Counted from the stretch's first letter, positions 23,925-36,254 are shown. The stretch is 64,000 bases of DNA from Guillardia theta CCMP2712 (GCF_000315625.1 NW_005434644.1:273363-337362), one strand, 5' to 3'. Made by a program: numbers and translations. The notes: generated by a model from the sequence alone, not told the origin.

Positions 23925-25923
23925 CTAGAGGTACAAGAGAGGATCCAACCTGACAGCTGCCCGAGCACCAGAAGCAGGGCTTCGTGCGAATGCTGGGCTA
24001 GGAGATCCTGAGTGAGGACTCCTGGCAGTCAGACTCCCGGGAGGACGAGGGCTGATGGAGAGAGGAGGGAGCGAGTGTGACCAGCTCATGGAGGTGCGAT
24101 GAAGTTCGAGCTCAAGAGGAGACAGGCCGATCTGAGAGACCCTGCTGCCGGTGCGGGTGGGACTGGCCGCGTCATGTTCCTGGTCTTCAGGCTTCACAGT
24201 GTCCCTGCTGCCGCTGCTCATGTGCTTCTGCCAGGACGATCAACGGGAGGGAAAGGCAGCACGGAAGTGACCTGCAGCCTTGAGACGAGCTCGTGCTTGG
24301 CGCCTTCCTGTGAGAGACCATGCTGCCTCAACTCACCCTTCAGCTCTGTCGTCCTCATCTTGAGGACGCTCCGGAGGAGTCGCTGCAGGAGCCGTCAGAG
24401 AGGAGGCGACCCAGGCCCTCGCTCCTACCGTACTCCGCTGCAGGCTACGCCGATGGATATCTTGGGACATCATCTTCTTGTGCATATCCTCTAGGGTCGA
24501 CCTGACAGGGAGGATCAACAACCTTGTATCAGCCATATGCTGCTGAATGAATGCCTTGGAGGAGGAGGAACTGAGTCGAGATTGTCCTGGAGGAATGGAA
24601 TCAGCATTCTACCGAGGGGAGCATCTCGAGAGGATGCGATTACAAGGTTCGCAAGAGGCTGGAGTCGTCCTACCCATCGTTGCTCTTGTGGGCGATACCT
24701 GCGTCGCAATGAGATGAAGAGACATCACATTGATCAGCTGGCAGACCCGTTCAAGTCAGCCTTGTGCTTCCCTGCCTGTCTTTCTTTCATCGTCTAAAAA
24801 GCATCGTCATATGACGCAGCAGCTTCTTGTGGTGGTTTGACCCCTGTCATCGCTATCTGCCGCCTAACGAACGCCTGTACATCTTTTGAGAAGACAGATC
24901 GCCTCTGTGTTTGTGTCCGCAACCTGCAGCGACTTGACGGCGTTCACTTGGTTCCGCCGGTAGAAACTCTTTGCGCGAGAAATGTACGTGAAGCTCTTGG
25001 AAGGTCGTCAGGGACGAGGAGCGTGAAACACTTCACAGACTTCTTCACTCGACTTGGTCATCATGAGCTTGAGCAGCTTGTCGAGCCTGCTAGATGTGTT
25101 GACCCAGCGACTGCGATTTCGGTCACGAGGCGACTGTAGAGCCACCAACTGACTCGTTAAACTTCTCTTCTAGTTGTATTCCGTTCACTGCTACTCAAAC
25201 CGGCTTCAGCGTTCGAAGGCCCGTCAAAGTCACCTTGAATCACCGCTGAGCCTCTTTGCTTGGAAGTCGTCACTTGCTGATTTCGTCTTATCGTCCTGTC
25301 ATACAAGCTCTCCATCACATCTCGAAAGCTTCAAGTGTCGGATACCGCAAGAGCTCCAGCGCGTGTCTTGGAGTTTTCGCGCTCCATGAAATGATGCAGC
25401 TGCAGTAGGACTCGTACATGCCTCCTCAGACTCTCTCTCCTCCCTCCCTCACCTGGCTCAGCCACTGCTGAGCTTCTGCTAGAGAATCGGCACAGAGCAA
25501 GTAAGAGCTTGACGAGTCAGGGACCTTCACTCCCTTCGTCTCCTCCTGCCTCTCATCTCCAACAGGCTCGTCCTTCTCGCGAACAAGGACGAGGAAAGCA
25601 AACTTGTGCTCAGGGACCGCGAGTTGCTAGGGAGAGGTCAGCACCGCAAGCGTCTTCTGCCGGCTGCTCACCGTGGCCTCATCCTCTGGTATCAAGTGAG
25701 CGGATTCGATGTCAGCTACAGCGGCCACCAGTTGCAACTGAAGATGGTTTCACTGACATCGCACGCGGACATCCATGCCTGTCTTCACCTCATCCCCCTC
25801 GCTCCTCCCTGTGAAGATTCCTGTTCAAACCACCTCAGCTGGTCCTGCCCCTCAAAGGTCGTTCGCGAAGCAGACCCGTAGACTTGGGGCCATTAGGAAC
25901 CTGACTTGAGCCCGAGACTGTAT

Positions 25924-25954
<31 letters not shown>

Positions 25955-28900
25955 CTCCTCCTCCTCCTCCTTCCTTTCAGTCTGCAAGAGCGAGAGAGGT
26001 CGTAAGGAGCACATCACCACCAACAAGCTGTAGCTACGGTGATGTCCAAGAAGCAGAAGAATTGCTGGAACCATCTTCCTTCGCTCTCTCCTTCTTCTCT
26101 GATCCACAGCGGCCCAGACTTGTAGCTCTCAGACTGTCCCGCAATCACCCGAGGAGGAGGAGACTCTGGTAGCTTACCAACTCTGACGGCTCCATCCCTC
26201 CATCGTCAACGTCCTCCCGAGTCTCTTTGACGCGATCTCCTACGAGAACAAGAATCACTCACTGTTGATCACTTTGTAGGTGGAAGTGCCATGATAGGGC
26301 AGAGCTGACATCTTGAGTTCTTCACAGAGGAAATCCACCTGCATGAGATGAATGTGATTGAGGCCTTCAAACAAGACAACAAGGGCACCATAATAACATC
26401 ATTGGATCGAAAGCACAACTCTGTCGATCTTCCGAAATTTTTGATCTTTCCCTTCCTTGTCCTGTAAATGGACCAAGATTAGCATGTCTGCATATTTGAC
26501 GTACTGATGGCGCAAACCGAATTGGTTTCCACGATCGTTCAACAAGAGCTTCGGACCCAACGCTAGTCGGCAACCAATCCTACAAACACCAAGTCAAGGC
26601 AGAGGAAGAGGGGAGCTCGTCAAACCACGTCAGGCTTACCAGGACTCGCTGCCAGCTGTCGTCCTGCTGTTGCTGTTGCTCAACTTCTTTCAGAGGGGTC
26701 AAACTCTCGACGGAGGAGACCCCCAGCAACCATTCGAATGTCCTGGGAAGAGCGCGAGGTGAGGGGAGGGAGCAAGGAGCTTGTCTTAGTGCAAGCAAAC
26801 CTTCGGATCATCTCAACCTGCGATGCGTCTGCCGCTTCCTCCACTGCCTCGAGTCTCTTCTCCAGGTCTGCTTCCATCACCTCCTCCTCCACCTGACGGT
26901 CTGCTAGCGGAATCCTCCCCGGCGCCAGCAGCGTCAGGTCAGCCTGCATGTCCTCAGCCTGCAGGAGGTCAGGCAATCGGAGGAGCTACACTCCTGGACC
27001 TGCGACCACTCGTCGAGCAGCTGCAGGTTGCGGTGGAACCTGAATCTCATCACGAATCGTCCCCGCAGAACCTGCTTGTCTTGAGTGTCGGACAGTACCC
27101 TGCCGCTCCATGCAGCGTCGATCTCTTCCACCGTCCCCAACTTGGTGATGCTGACGATGGAGCAGGAGGGGCGGTGGCGGGCGAGAGTAAAGAGCTTCAG
27201 GAGCACCTGCCTGTCGTCCTTCCTGTCCAGCTCCAGACGGTACAACCCGCTGGGGTTGCTCTCGTTGAAAAGGAGGAGGGGGCCAACGTGGTGCAGCACG
27301 CGGTTGTAGCTGCTCGGGCCGAGGAAGCGAGCCGCTCTGTGCAGGACCTCCTGGTCTACTACGCGACTAAGCAGCAGGCGGAAAGCCGTCTCCTTCTCAG
27401 CTCCCTCCTCCAGCTGGCCGAGGATCTGAAGGAGGTGCTTGACCGAGAAGGTGTAGTCGCCCGTGACCTTGCGGAGCTCGAGCATGCGCTGCAGGGGCGA
27501 AGGGCTCTTGCCAAGGATCGAGAGCAGCTGCTGGAGGTCTTGCTGGCCGAGCTCACGGACGAATCCCTTCTTCACCTCCATCACGTCCAGCTGCATCCGG
27601 GCAGGGGCGGCAGGCAGCTCGAAGTTCTTGTCCACAGGGACCCTCTTGCCGTCCACGCGGAGGTTGCGCCAGGTCTCCGACGACGTTCCTCGCATGTACC
27701 TGAGGAGGCAGTCGGCGATGGCTCGATGCCTCTCGTCCTGCAGCAGGAGGTCGTAGCTGCCGGTGAGGTTTGGGAGGAGGACGTTGAGGTGGAGGGAGGA
27801 CGCGAGGAGGGCCTGCTCCTGCATGGGGAAGCGCGAGACGAGGCTGAAGCGGATGCCGCGACCTTGAACAGCATCAAGGAGGAGTCTGATCCCGTCGGAG
27901 AAAGGGTTGTGATCGAGGAAGAGCACGGTGAGGCTCGAGTTCTTGGAGATCGCGACCGAGAGCGCGCCACAAGCTTGCTCGGGGATGCTGCAGCTGCTGA
28001 TGTCTAGCCGGGCCAAGGTCGTGCTGCGAGAGATGCAGTCTGCAAGGACCGCCGCTCCTCTCTCCTCCAGTCTGTTCCAGGAGACGTCAAGAGAGGTGAT
28101 GCTTCTGCTCGCCAAGAACAGCCGCTTGCTCGCTCCTTCGCGCCCCTCTTCGACGTCCAGCGATCCCCCTAGTGCATGCAGGATCATCGCCGACCCGTTG
28201 GGTCCTAGCGAGTTCCAGGACAAGTCGACCTCGCGCATCGTTGGATGTTTCCCCAGCACGCCAGCAAGGCTCGTTCCTCCCTCCTCTCCGATGGAGCAAT
28301 TCTGCAGGGACAGCACCTGGATACTGGAGTTGACCTCCAGCCCAGCTGCGAGCATGCGCATGCCTCGGCCCCCGATGTTGGTGTTGTTCAAGCTGAGCTC
28401 CTGCAGGGCACACGCCCTCCTGGAAACCAGCTGAGCGAGGATGGAGCAAGGCTGAGGGCCGAGGAGGGCAAAGTGAACGGAGAGCTTGGAGAGTGAAGGG
28501 CAGGAGGCGACGGCCGTCCAGAGCTCCTTCCCCTCCTTCATCCTGGTAGTTGGGCTATGCAGACAGACTTCCGTCACGAGCATGTTATACTTGAGAGCGC
28601 TTGCTAGCGCGTGCATCTCCTTCGTCTCCTCCTCCGTCCCCTTCCTGCTCCGCATGAAGGGGTAGTCACGCACCACCAACCTCCTTGTCGCCAGCTGCTC
28701 CAGGATGAGCTTGTCCGGCCTGATCCTCTTTATCACGCAAGCTCTGAGGTACTCTTCCATTGGATGCTTCCTTCCCGCCATCATCAGGTAGTCTTCATCA
28801 AACATGCTGCTGCTACGTTCTCCCGCACCCCCTCCCTCCCCCTGCATGGCCACATCCTCGTACGCGTTCATGGTCTCGTAGACCAATCTCGTCACTCTCG

Positions 28901-30054
28901 GTACGGCAGGAACTTCTTTGACGAGCCTCTCTCTGTATGTCTCCGCGCGTGCCTGCTCATTCAGCGCAAGCTGACCGTCATTCTTGATTTGATCGCTGAA
29001 CTGCTTCAACGTCCGGAGGCTCCCGCCGAACATGGACTTGCGCCTGCTGATAAGTCAGCCTCGCTGCACGAGCACGGGACAGGGTAGGCTACTGGGAGCC
29101 TCGTTATGAGTCAGCAAGCAACAAGGGTGCAACCTCTTGAGATCTTGTCGTAGCAGCAACGCTCGTCGCTGCAGCTTCTGAAAGCGAAGGTCGTCGTCGA
29201 GGTCCATCTTGACCTGGCAAGGTCTCAGCTGTCACAGATCAGCTCGCGCAAGTCGGGAGGCGACCTTGGACAGGATAATTTGACACAGCTTGTAAGAGTT
29301 CTCGAACGCCTTGTCCTTGAGCTTCCTCCCCCAGTCCTCCGATGAAGGATCAATCCCAGACTCTATCAACGACTGTTCCGCGTCCTCTAGCGTGAGCTGG
29401 CATGCACGAGTCAAGTCATGAGCCAGCCTGCGGCATGCTGAAGCAACATCTCACCTTCAGCTCAACTGCCTCTTCGTTGAGGATCTGCGAAGTCGACTCG
29501 CACCATGCCGAAAAGTGATCGGACATTCGCTGCCTGTTGTAGTACCTGTACGCCTCCCTTGCGCTGTACAGCATCGCGCAGTAGCCATCAGCAAACAACT
29601 CCGGGTCAGCTACAGTGTCGAAGTACTTGATGACAGCTTGATGCTGACCCATCCAGGCATAATCGTACGCTCTTAGGCCTCGATCGCACCGCAGGTAGCG
29701 TTGGGCTCCCGCCCTCTCCAGGACCTTGACCATGTCCAGATCCCCGTGCTTCGCCGCAAGCATGAGAGGAGTCAACCCCCGCTCGTCCGCATGATCGACA
29801 TGTCTCATCAAGATGCGCGCAAGAAACTCCAGCGACTCATGTCTTCGAGCTCCGACCGCTTGATGAAGCACGTCCTGACCCGCCTCGTCCCTGATCAGCG
29901 CAACCTCGTCGTCTCTCCCCTCCGCGTACAAGTCCAGCACGATCGTCTCTAGCGTCTGCGTGTCCTGCGCTAGGACGGCTTGCAGGAACTCTCTCCGCAC
30001 CTCCCTCGCCCATGAGCATCGCGTGCTTCCTAGCGGGCACCGGCATCGCTGCAT
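23925..30054 (-). CDS. Ankyrin and ribonuclease-inhibitor-type LRR protein, probably with a PH-like domain
   Basis: Start at 30054. Residues about 50-140 carry ankyrin repeats (DEAGQDVLHQAVGARRHESL, ERGLTPLMLAAKHGDLDMVK). Exons join cleanly: ELK|LTLEDAEQ (intron 29397-29454), LSK|VKMDLDDD (29214-29264), LKR|RKSMFGG (29044-29133). A 2-kb exon follows with RI-type LRRs (LQELSLNNTNIGGRGMRMLA, REVDLSWNSLGPNGSAMILH, TSLDVSWNRLEERGAAVLAD, ARLDISSCSIPEQACGAL). Next are intron 26959-26999 (LLDEWSQ|AEDMQADL), a coiled coil (EEEVMEADLEKRLEAVEEAA) and TFEWLLGVSSVESL. Further downstream, FAFLVLVREKDEP and YLLCADSLAEAQQWLSQ resemble the second half of a PH domain; the gene may run on to a Ser/Pro-rich tail ending at 23925. 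The part above 26580 is firm. Continuity below it is inferred, and the join near 26500-26390 has a frame problem I could not resolve. Likely a scaffold or signalling protein. Confidence 0.7.
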
Positions 30055-30415
30055 GCCCCACCTGACGATCCGTTGACAGCGCTTGTCAGTGTCAAAAGAC
30101 CGCCTAGCTACTAGCTCTAGTCCGGGCCGCCGGGTCGGAGTCCGAGGCTCTTTTACTCAAAGTTAAGTTAAAAATCAGTACGAGGACAAGTAAGTCCGAG
30201 GCTCCATACGGCGAGAAGAGAAAAGACAGCGAGAACCAACTTGGCAATCCTCATCCTGCCGAGCGCTGTCCCCCAAACTTAACTGATACCTTCACTTAAA
30301 TCAGTACGGGTACAGACATCGGATCGGATTGCCGGACACCTGCTCTGAGGCGAGCTCACTCTCACTACGTCAGTATCCTCGAGTTGAGTGAAAGAGACCT
30401 GGCGGCTGCTCCGAC
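30055..30415. repeat. GC-rich composite repeat fragment in a divergent intergenic region
   Basis: 30120-30180 holds a CCGGGCCGCCGGG block followed by ACTCAAAGTTAAGTTAAAAA-TCAG (30155-30178), which matches 23351-23374 at 21 of 24 positions. The spacer separates the divergent ankyrin-LRR (-) and transporter (+) genes, so promoters must lie here, but none is recognisable. Confidence 0.6.
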
Positions 30416-32903
30416 ATGGTTCCCAGCGCTGCCTATGGGGCGACGATGCTGGGGTCGGCGGCGATGAACAACGTGTGGGTTACGTACTCCATCCCCTTCT
30501 TCTCCTCCAGACTCTCCTCTTCCTCCTTCTTCCTCGGACAGGCGCTGTACATGGTGTGGAATGCGCTCAACGACCCTCTCATCGGGTGGATATCCGACAT
30601 GTCGCCCGGCCTCATGCGGAGGAGGATCCCAGCGATCCGGTACGGAGGACCCTTGTGGGCTCTCGTGTTTTCCCTCTCATGGCTGGACTGGGGGGACGAG
30701 GGGCATAAAGGCTCTTTCCTCTCTGCCATTCACTTCACCCTCGCACTTTGCGCGTATGATGGGCTGCTGACTACGGTGGAGCTGAATCATGGTGCCCTCC
30801 TCGCCGGTGAGTTGCCTCCCTATCATGCATATGGCGATTCGCCATGGCGATATGATGAGGCTGGGCGAGGACGGAGACCGCACAGCGGACTTACCAGCTT
30901 ATGGCAGATATCTCGAGCTCAGTGGAGGATCGTACAAAGCTGAATCAGGCCTCCGCGATCGGAGCGGTGCACAGAAGGGGAGGAGACCGGGAGAGGAAGA
31001 TGATGACGGTGCTGCTAGGTGATTGGGTCTTGCTCCTCCTTCTTCGGGCACATGTACTGGAACCCCGTTCCCGGAGCCGACCTGCATCTCTTCCGACGCT
31101 TCAGGTGGGAGGAGAGGAGGGGCTTCAGGGCGGCTGAACCAGAGGGGGCAGTGCTGTCGTGTCCCTGATCTCTGCCCTCGCCTTTACGTACTCGGCGCAC
31201 GGGATATCAAGACACGAGCAGGTCGAGGGGGAGGGAGGAGGATGGAGGGAGGAGGGAGGGAGGGGAGTTGAGGCTGTTCTATGTCAGAGCCTTGAGCTCA
31301 AGGAGAAGTTGGAGGAAACGAGCTCCGAGCTTCACCACAAGGCATCGACCCGCAAGTCAGTGGCCATCGTGATGAAGCAGCTCTGGAACCACAAGAACCT
31401 CGGGGTATTCACGCTAGTCAGCGCCCTACAGGTCCTGCTGGACCCTGAGGAGTCTAAGGACCTGAGCCAGCGTAGGTTTTCGAGTGCACGTTCGAGAAGA
31501 ACTTCCTGTCGTCATTCGTTGACGTGCTGCTGGTCGACTTGTCCCGCAAGACCCGAAGGTCCTCACGCCTTCAAGCAGCGACGCTCTGACCTCCTGCCGC
31601 CAGCCTCATCATCTCCACCTCCTTCATCCTACCATGGCTGACCACCATCCTTGTCGGCCCGTTTGTGAACAAGCATGGCGTGTATCGGCTGCTGCAGATT
31701 GCCTTCACTCTCAAGGTTCGACTCGATCTTTCCTCGCCCTCTTCGACATCTGACGCCCTCCCGCCTTACAGCTCATGCTGAGCATGGTGGCTCTCTGCAT
31801 CGGGTACAAGCATCAGGTCTTTATCGGTCTCTTCGCCGTTGCCACGAGGGTCTTGACCGAGTGCGTCTGCCGACAAGTGAGAGAAATCTGCTCGACATCG
31901 ACGTCTGGAAATTGTTGACTTCTCCTCCTCCAGAGCACAATGGTTCTAGCGGACCTTGCTGACGAGGTTCTTGCTTCTTCCTAGCTACTCCTCGTCTCCT
32001 CTCCGCCCTCTCCCTCGTTCCTCCAGTTCTGCTTTCCCTTACGTCATTGATGCCTCCCCCTTCTCTCCTTCCTCATTCACACCGAAAGTGATTTCTTGGC
32101 AAGGACAAGTACCTCCACATCCGCGACAGGAGCATGAGGTGAGCTGTTTCCAGCTGCCGTAACTCGCCTCCTCCTCCCCTGCCCCGTTTCTCTCCCTCCT
32201 TCAATCATTCCTCCCTCCTCCCTCCTCCTCCTCCTCGTTCCTCCTCCTCGTCCTCCTGCTCTGATTCCGTCACGCAGTGCGACAGTCATGGGCACCAACG
32301 CGCTCTTCACGAAGCCGGGAGAGAGTCTGGTCGATTCCTTGCACGAGCATGCAGTTTCTTAATACAGCTTGACAGGCTCCGATGCTGGGTTGGGCCATTC
32401 TCAACTATCGCTCCTCCGATTCCAAAGGGATAGGACAGGGACAAGGACAACAGGTGAAGGAGGAAGACAAGGAAGAGGGAGGAGGAAGAGGTCTGAGGGA
32501 GGGAGGGAGGGAGGAAGAGGAGGGAGAGGGAGGGAGGGAGGAAGAGGAGGGAGGGAGGGAGGGACGAGGAGGAGAAAGAAGTTTGAGACGGGGAAAGGAG
32601 CAGTGCATCACTGAAATTTGTTACTCCTTCAGACTACTCTGTTCTACTGCCTGGTGCTTGGACCTCTTTTCGTAGCTAGCGCCCAGTTGGTGCTGTGGCA
32701 AAATTTCAGGGTCTGCCCTGCCCTGCCCTGCCCTGCCCTGCCCTGCCCTGCCCTGCCCTGCCCTGCTCTCCTGTTCTCGTCTAATGGCGTTGCAGCTGCG
32801 CGGCGAGTACTTGGGGAAGGTGAAGGAATTTATCAACCAGAAGGACCTGGAAGTCGCTCTATCGACGGGAGCGAGCGTCTTCCCTTCTTACAAGGAGACT
32901 TGA
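30416..32903 (+). CDS. MFS-type membrane transporter (resembles MFSD13A/TMEM180 and GPH-like groups)
   Basis: The first exon starts MVPSAAYGATMLGSAAMNNV and carries the loop WNALNDPLIGWISDM, the NDP...G..SD hallmark of the glycoside-pentoside-hexuronide and MFSD13A-like branches of the major facilitator superfamily. More exons give alternating membrane segments: VSLISALAFTYSAHG near 31170, NLGVFTLVSALQ near 31400, IISTSFILPWLTTILVGPFV near 31620-31670, LMLSMVALCIGYKHQVFIGL near 31775, FYCLVLGPLFVASAQLVLW near 32640. The last exon (GEYLGKVKEFINQKDLEVAL) stops at 32901-32903. Short exons in the middle (VLADLADE, DKYLHIRDRSM, ATVMGTNALF) fit the cytosolic loop and second bundle. The substrate cannot be deduced. 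Introns contain GGA and CCCTG repeats. Confidence 0.75.
32715..32765. repeat. (CCCTG)n pentanucleotide repeat
   Basis: About ten perfect CCCTG units between two exons of the transporter gene, pyrimidine-rich on the coding strand. Confidence 0.95.
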
Positions 32904-33108
32904 ACGCGGGGAAGGCGGCGGGAGGGCGAGGGCGAGTGCACGTACGATTACCGGGGAAGGGATGGAGGAGGGAAACATTTTAGAAAGGCTGTGTGAGCTC
33001 CTAGGAAACATTAAGATAGCAGGGAGGAAGGGATGAGAGGAGGGGATGAGAGGAGGAGACTCATGGGAAGTCTTTCTGTACAGTAGAAGAAAAGAATAAG
33101 ATCGTATG

Positions 33109-34865
33109 TTACAGAGTCATCAGGCTGCTCCTCGCCCTCCTCCCCCCCCCTGCCTGCAGGCTGCCCTTAGCCAGCGTCTGGAGGTGCCTCAAGTTGACGC
33201 AGTCGGAGTGCTTGTGCTGAGGAGGAGTGAGGAAGAAGGAGACAACCGCAGGGAGAGGAAAACCTTTGAGCAGTACAAGATCTGCCCGTCCGTGAGGAGG
33301 CCGAAGGAGGGCGTCAAGTTGCATCCCTTCTCGATGCACTTGGAGTGCCGAACGTCCACCATGGTCGACCTGCAGGAGAAGATCAAGAGGAGAAGAGGAC
33401 GAGGGAGGGGCAAGAAGAAGAGGACGAGGAAAGGACAGCAAAAAAACAGAGCGATGGAGGGAAGAAGGGAGGGAGGAGGGAGGTAGGGGATGAAATCCGA
33501 GGAGAGCGGAGGGTGGAACGAAGGGATGAGAGTATTGAGCAGGGTAGACCTGTCAGCATGAGCTGCACACCACAAGGGGACTCGCTCTGCCTTGTCCCCG
33601 AAGCTCGCCCTGCGCATGCAGTCTGCCAAGAGGTGTAAGCAGGGAGCAGGTCACTCTACTGCCCGACCTGGAAACTTGCAGTGCTTGTTGAACAAGTCCA
33701 CATGGTGCGGCTCCCGATGCTCGGCACAGAACCTTCTCTCCCCTTTTACCTCCCTAGGATGAAGGATCAGCGAACAGGCACCGGAAAAGCTCCTTCCTCC
33801 TCCCCCCCCCCCCCCTCCTCCTCTCCCTCCCTCTTCCCCTGCCTCACCCAAATTTTGCGACTTTCGTGCACAGAGGAGACTTGCAGACATAGCTTGCTAT
33901 CTTCTTCTGCCCTGGTCGCCTGCTGAAGATCAGCTGGAGGGTTGGCACGTGCGTGCGATGTACCTGTGGGCCTCGCAGTGGGTGAGTCCCCCGTTGCGGT
34001 TGTGAAACCCGAAGACAGCTCGCGTACAACAACCCTCCACCATGCAGAGCTTCTGCGCCGCAGGAGTGAACGAGAGCCGCAGATCGGACAGTGTGAGGAG
34101 GGTTTGGGGTTGAGGAAGCTACGAGAAGAGGAGGTGGAGGAGGTGATAAGGATGGGAACATTCAGGGAGAGGAAGGAAGAAATACAAGGAAGAGGCCTCC
34201 ACTCACTCTTATAAGAACATGCTTGCTGCATTTGTGCATCACGCAAAATCTTGGGCGATCGCCTGCTTCACCGAAGGCCCTACAGCATCATCATCGACAT
34301 CGTCGACATCCACCGCAAGGATGCTGCTCACGGAATCTTCTTGCAGCCCAGAGGGTATTCGCACCTCCTCCTCTTCTCGTCCTGCAGTCAAGACGTCACG
34401 GCAAGGCTGACGCAAACCACTCCAACGCACAGGAGACTTCGATCTTCTCTCCGACTGGGACTGGAAAGTTGCAAGCGACGTCCAGTTTTGGAAAACCTTC
34501 TCGTCCGCCCTCATCTGCAGGTACCCGTACTTGGGGTAACTTCCTGACAGCTTGTGCTGTGCACAGAAGCCCAGGGACTGGTGGCAAGGGTCCGACCATG
34601 ACGCTTGTCGCGAGCAGCCCTCGGCATGCCCTGAGGAGGCAACATCAGTGGCGGGGGACGAGCAAGGGGGTAGGAAGAGCTCACGGCACTTCTGGTGCTT
34701 GAAGTCTACCGAGTCAGCTGGCGCATGATCCCTACAGTACCGCGTGGATTCATTCCAGGGGTCGAGAGGGTCGGAGGACTTGACGACAAACCTGCACGGG
34801 AGGTGGTCAGGTGCGGGGAGGGCAGCAAGCAGACGGGACGCACGAGGCCGACTTCCCGCAGTCAT
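33109..34865 (-). CDS. EsV-1-7 cysteine-repeat protein, seven repeats
   Basis: The exons spell the EsV-1-7 motif, roughly C-x4/5-C, a P/A-x-FG element, then C-x2-H and a basic spacer. Repeats in order: (1) RYCRDHAPADSVDFKHQ; (2) KCRHAEGCSRQASW then GFCAQHK; (3) RCEYPLGCKKIPAFGEAGD then RFCVMHKCSKHV; (4) LCMVEGCCTRAVFGFHNRNG then HCEAHRY; (5) VCKSPLCTKVAKFG then FCAEHREPHHVDLFNK; (6) HCKFPDCMRRASFGDKAE then WCAAHADR; (7) KCIEKGCNLTPSFGLLTDG then YCSKHKHSDCVNLRH. Several repeats are interrupted by introns whose GT-AG removal restores the cysteine spacing exactly, which is strong support for the model. The tail ends at 33109. The family includes the brown-algal developmental regulator IMMEDIATE UPRIGHT and proteins of large DNA viruses; the molecular role is unsettled, probably metal-binding and protein- or nucleic-acid-binding. 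The 5' end may extend to 35251 or beyond. Confidence 0.85.
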
Positions 34866-36061
34866 GAGAGCTGCAGAGATAATTGCGAGGCTGATGGGTA
34901 TGGTGCGGGGATTGACTTCTCGAACCCTCCCTCCCCTCCCGTGGCGGAGTGATCGGACTGGTTCACACGTCAGTAATTACCTCCCGGGACCACAGGGAAG
35001 CCTCACCTCAACCTCTCCCCCATGTTCGTCTCTCCCTTGTTCTGCATCTCAGCTGAGGATACCGTGGACCAGGCCATGTGCTCTATCGCAATGTCATCGC
35101 TGTCTAGATTCCAGTTCGACACGGGATCTTGCAGAAGGGCTGCTGCCCCGCTGTGCTCCCTTGGGAGCGAGACCGAAGACGAGAGCTGCAGCACGCCGAG
35201 ACGATCGTGCGCGTCTGACGCTGATCCCTGAGGGGTCAAGGAGGAGTCCAACTCTGCCCTCGCGTCTTGTTGAGGGCTTGAGGGTCTGGGAGAGGTCAGT
35301 CCGTTGGTTTCCGTTAGTCGGAGGTCTTGGTCGAGGTCCTTGCAACCGGACCAGCTCCTCTGCAGCCACGAGATCAGCCAAGTGTTGTGCTAGCATGCCT
35401 GCCTGCCATTACCGGATAACAGCCAGTGCTCTCATTGCTGCAAGCCTCCCTGATGTTCAAGGCAGGCTGTCAGAACAGAGAGCGGCAGAGGGCAGTGAAA
35501 CAAGTTTGAGTGGAGAAGGGGGAGGCAGGCAGGAGATCGGGACCATCGAAGCAGCGCAAAACGTATGAGAAATGAAACAAGAAGTACCATGCGAGCAGAG
35601 TCTCTTGAACGATCCCATCGCCGAACAACACCTGTTCCATTCCTTCAGGGATTCTGACAATCTATCCGGACCAAACCGGTGCTAGCCAACGAACCTGTCG
35701 ATTCACCGCGTGATGTCGTGGATGCTCGACGTCAGAGTGAGCACAAAGCTTGAGGGTATCATGCGCCAGCACAGAGCTCGTCTCATCATGGCTACTGACA
35801 GTCAGTACCCAACAAAACAGGATGATGCCCGGAGCCACAGAGACGTATTTCCACTCATGCATGCTGAACAGCAATACAATGTGATGAAACTTCGTTCAAC
35901 CTTTACATGTTTTAGCAGCACAATATCACAAAGAACGCAAGGCATTACCCAGATGAATGTATGTCAAGATCGTATCTTGTTCCATAGCAGCTTATTTCAC
36001 CCACAATTCTGGCGGTGACAACATCTTGGCGGTCGCATCCTATTCAAGAAGCAATAACTAA
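34866..36061. other. Spacer with possible 5' exons of the EsV-1-7 gene
   Basis: On the - strand, 35003-35130 reads VSNWNLDSDDIAIEHMAWST and 35320-35460 reads MLAQHLADLVAAEELVRLQG. These look more protein-like than chance and could be upstream exons of the EsV-1-7 gene or a separate small gene. 35700-36040 has no supportable gene. Confidence 0.3.
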
Positions 36062-36254
36062 GATTGTACAAAGACAAAGGATGATTGAGAACGATTGTAC
36101 CAAGACAAAGAATGATTGAGAAAGATTATACAAAGACAAAGAATGATTGAGAAAGATTGTACCAAGACAAAGAATGATTGAGAAAGATTGTACAAAGACA
36201 AAAGACAAAGAATGATTGAGAAAGATTGTACAAAGACAAAGAATGATTGAGAAA
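36062..36254. repeat. 31-bp tandem repeat (minisatellite), six copies
   Basis: Copies begin at 36062, 36093, 36124, 36155, 36186 and 36224. The unit begins GATTGTACAAAGACAAAGAA and ends TGATTGAGAAA. The fifth copy is 38 bp because AGACAAA is duplicated inside it. Copies differ by one to three bases. The array has a purine-rich + strand, unlike the pyrimidine-rich intronic arrays. Confidence 0.97.

Noticed and set aside
26823-28007. 394-codon + strand open frame
   Set aside because: Exactly antisense to the LRR exon, whose repeats match a known fold. The + strand product matches nothing.
36062-36254. CRISPR-like array
   Set aside because: Head-to-tail minisatellite without spacers.
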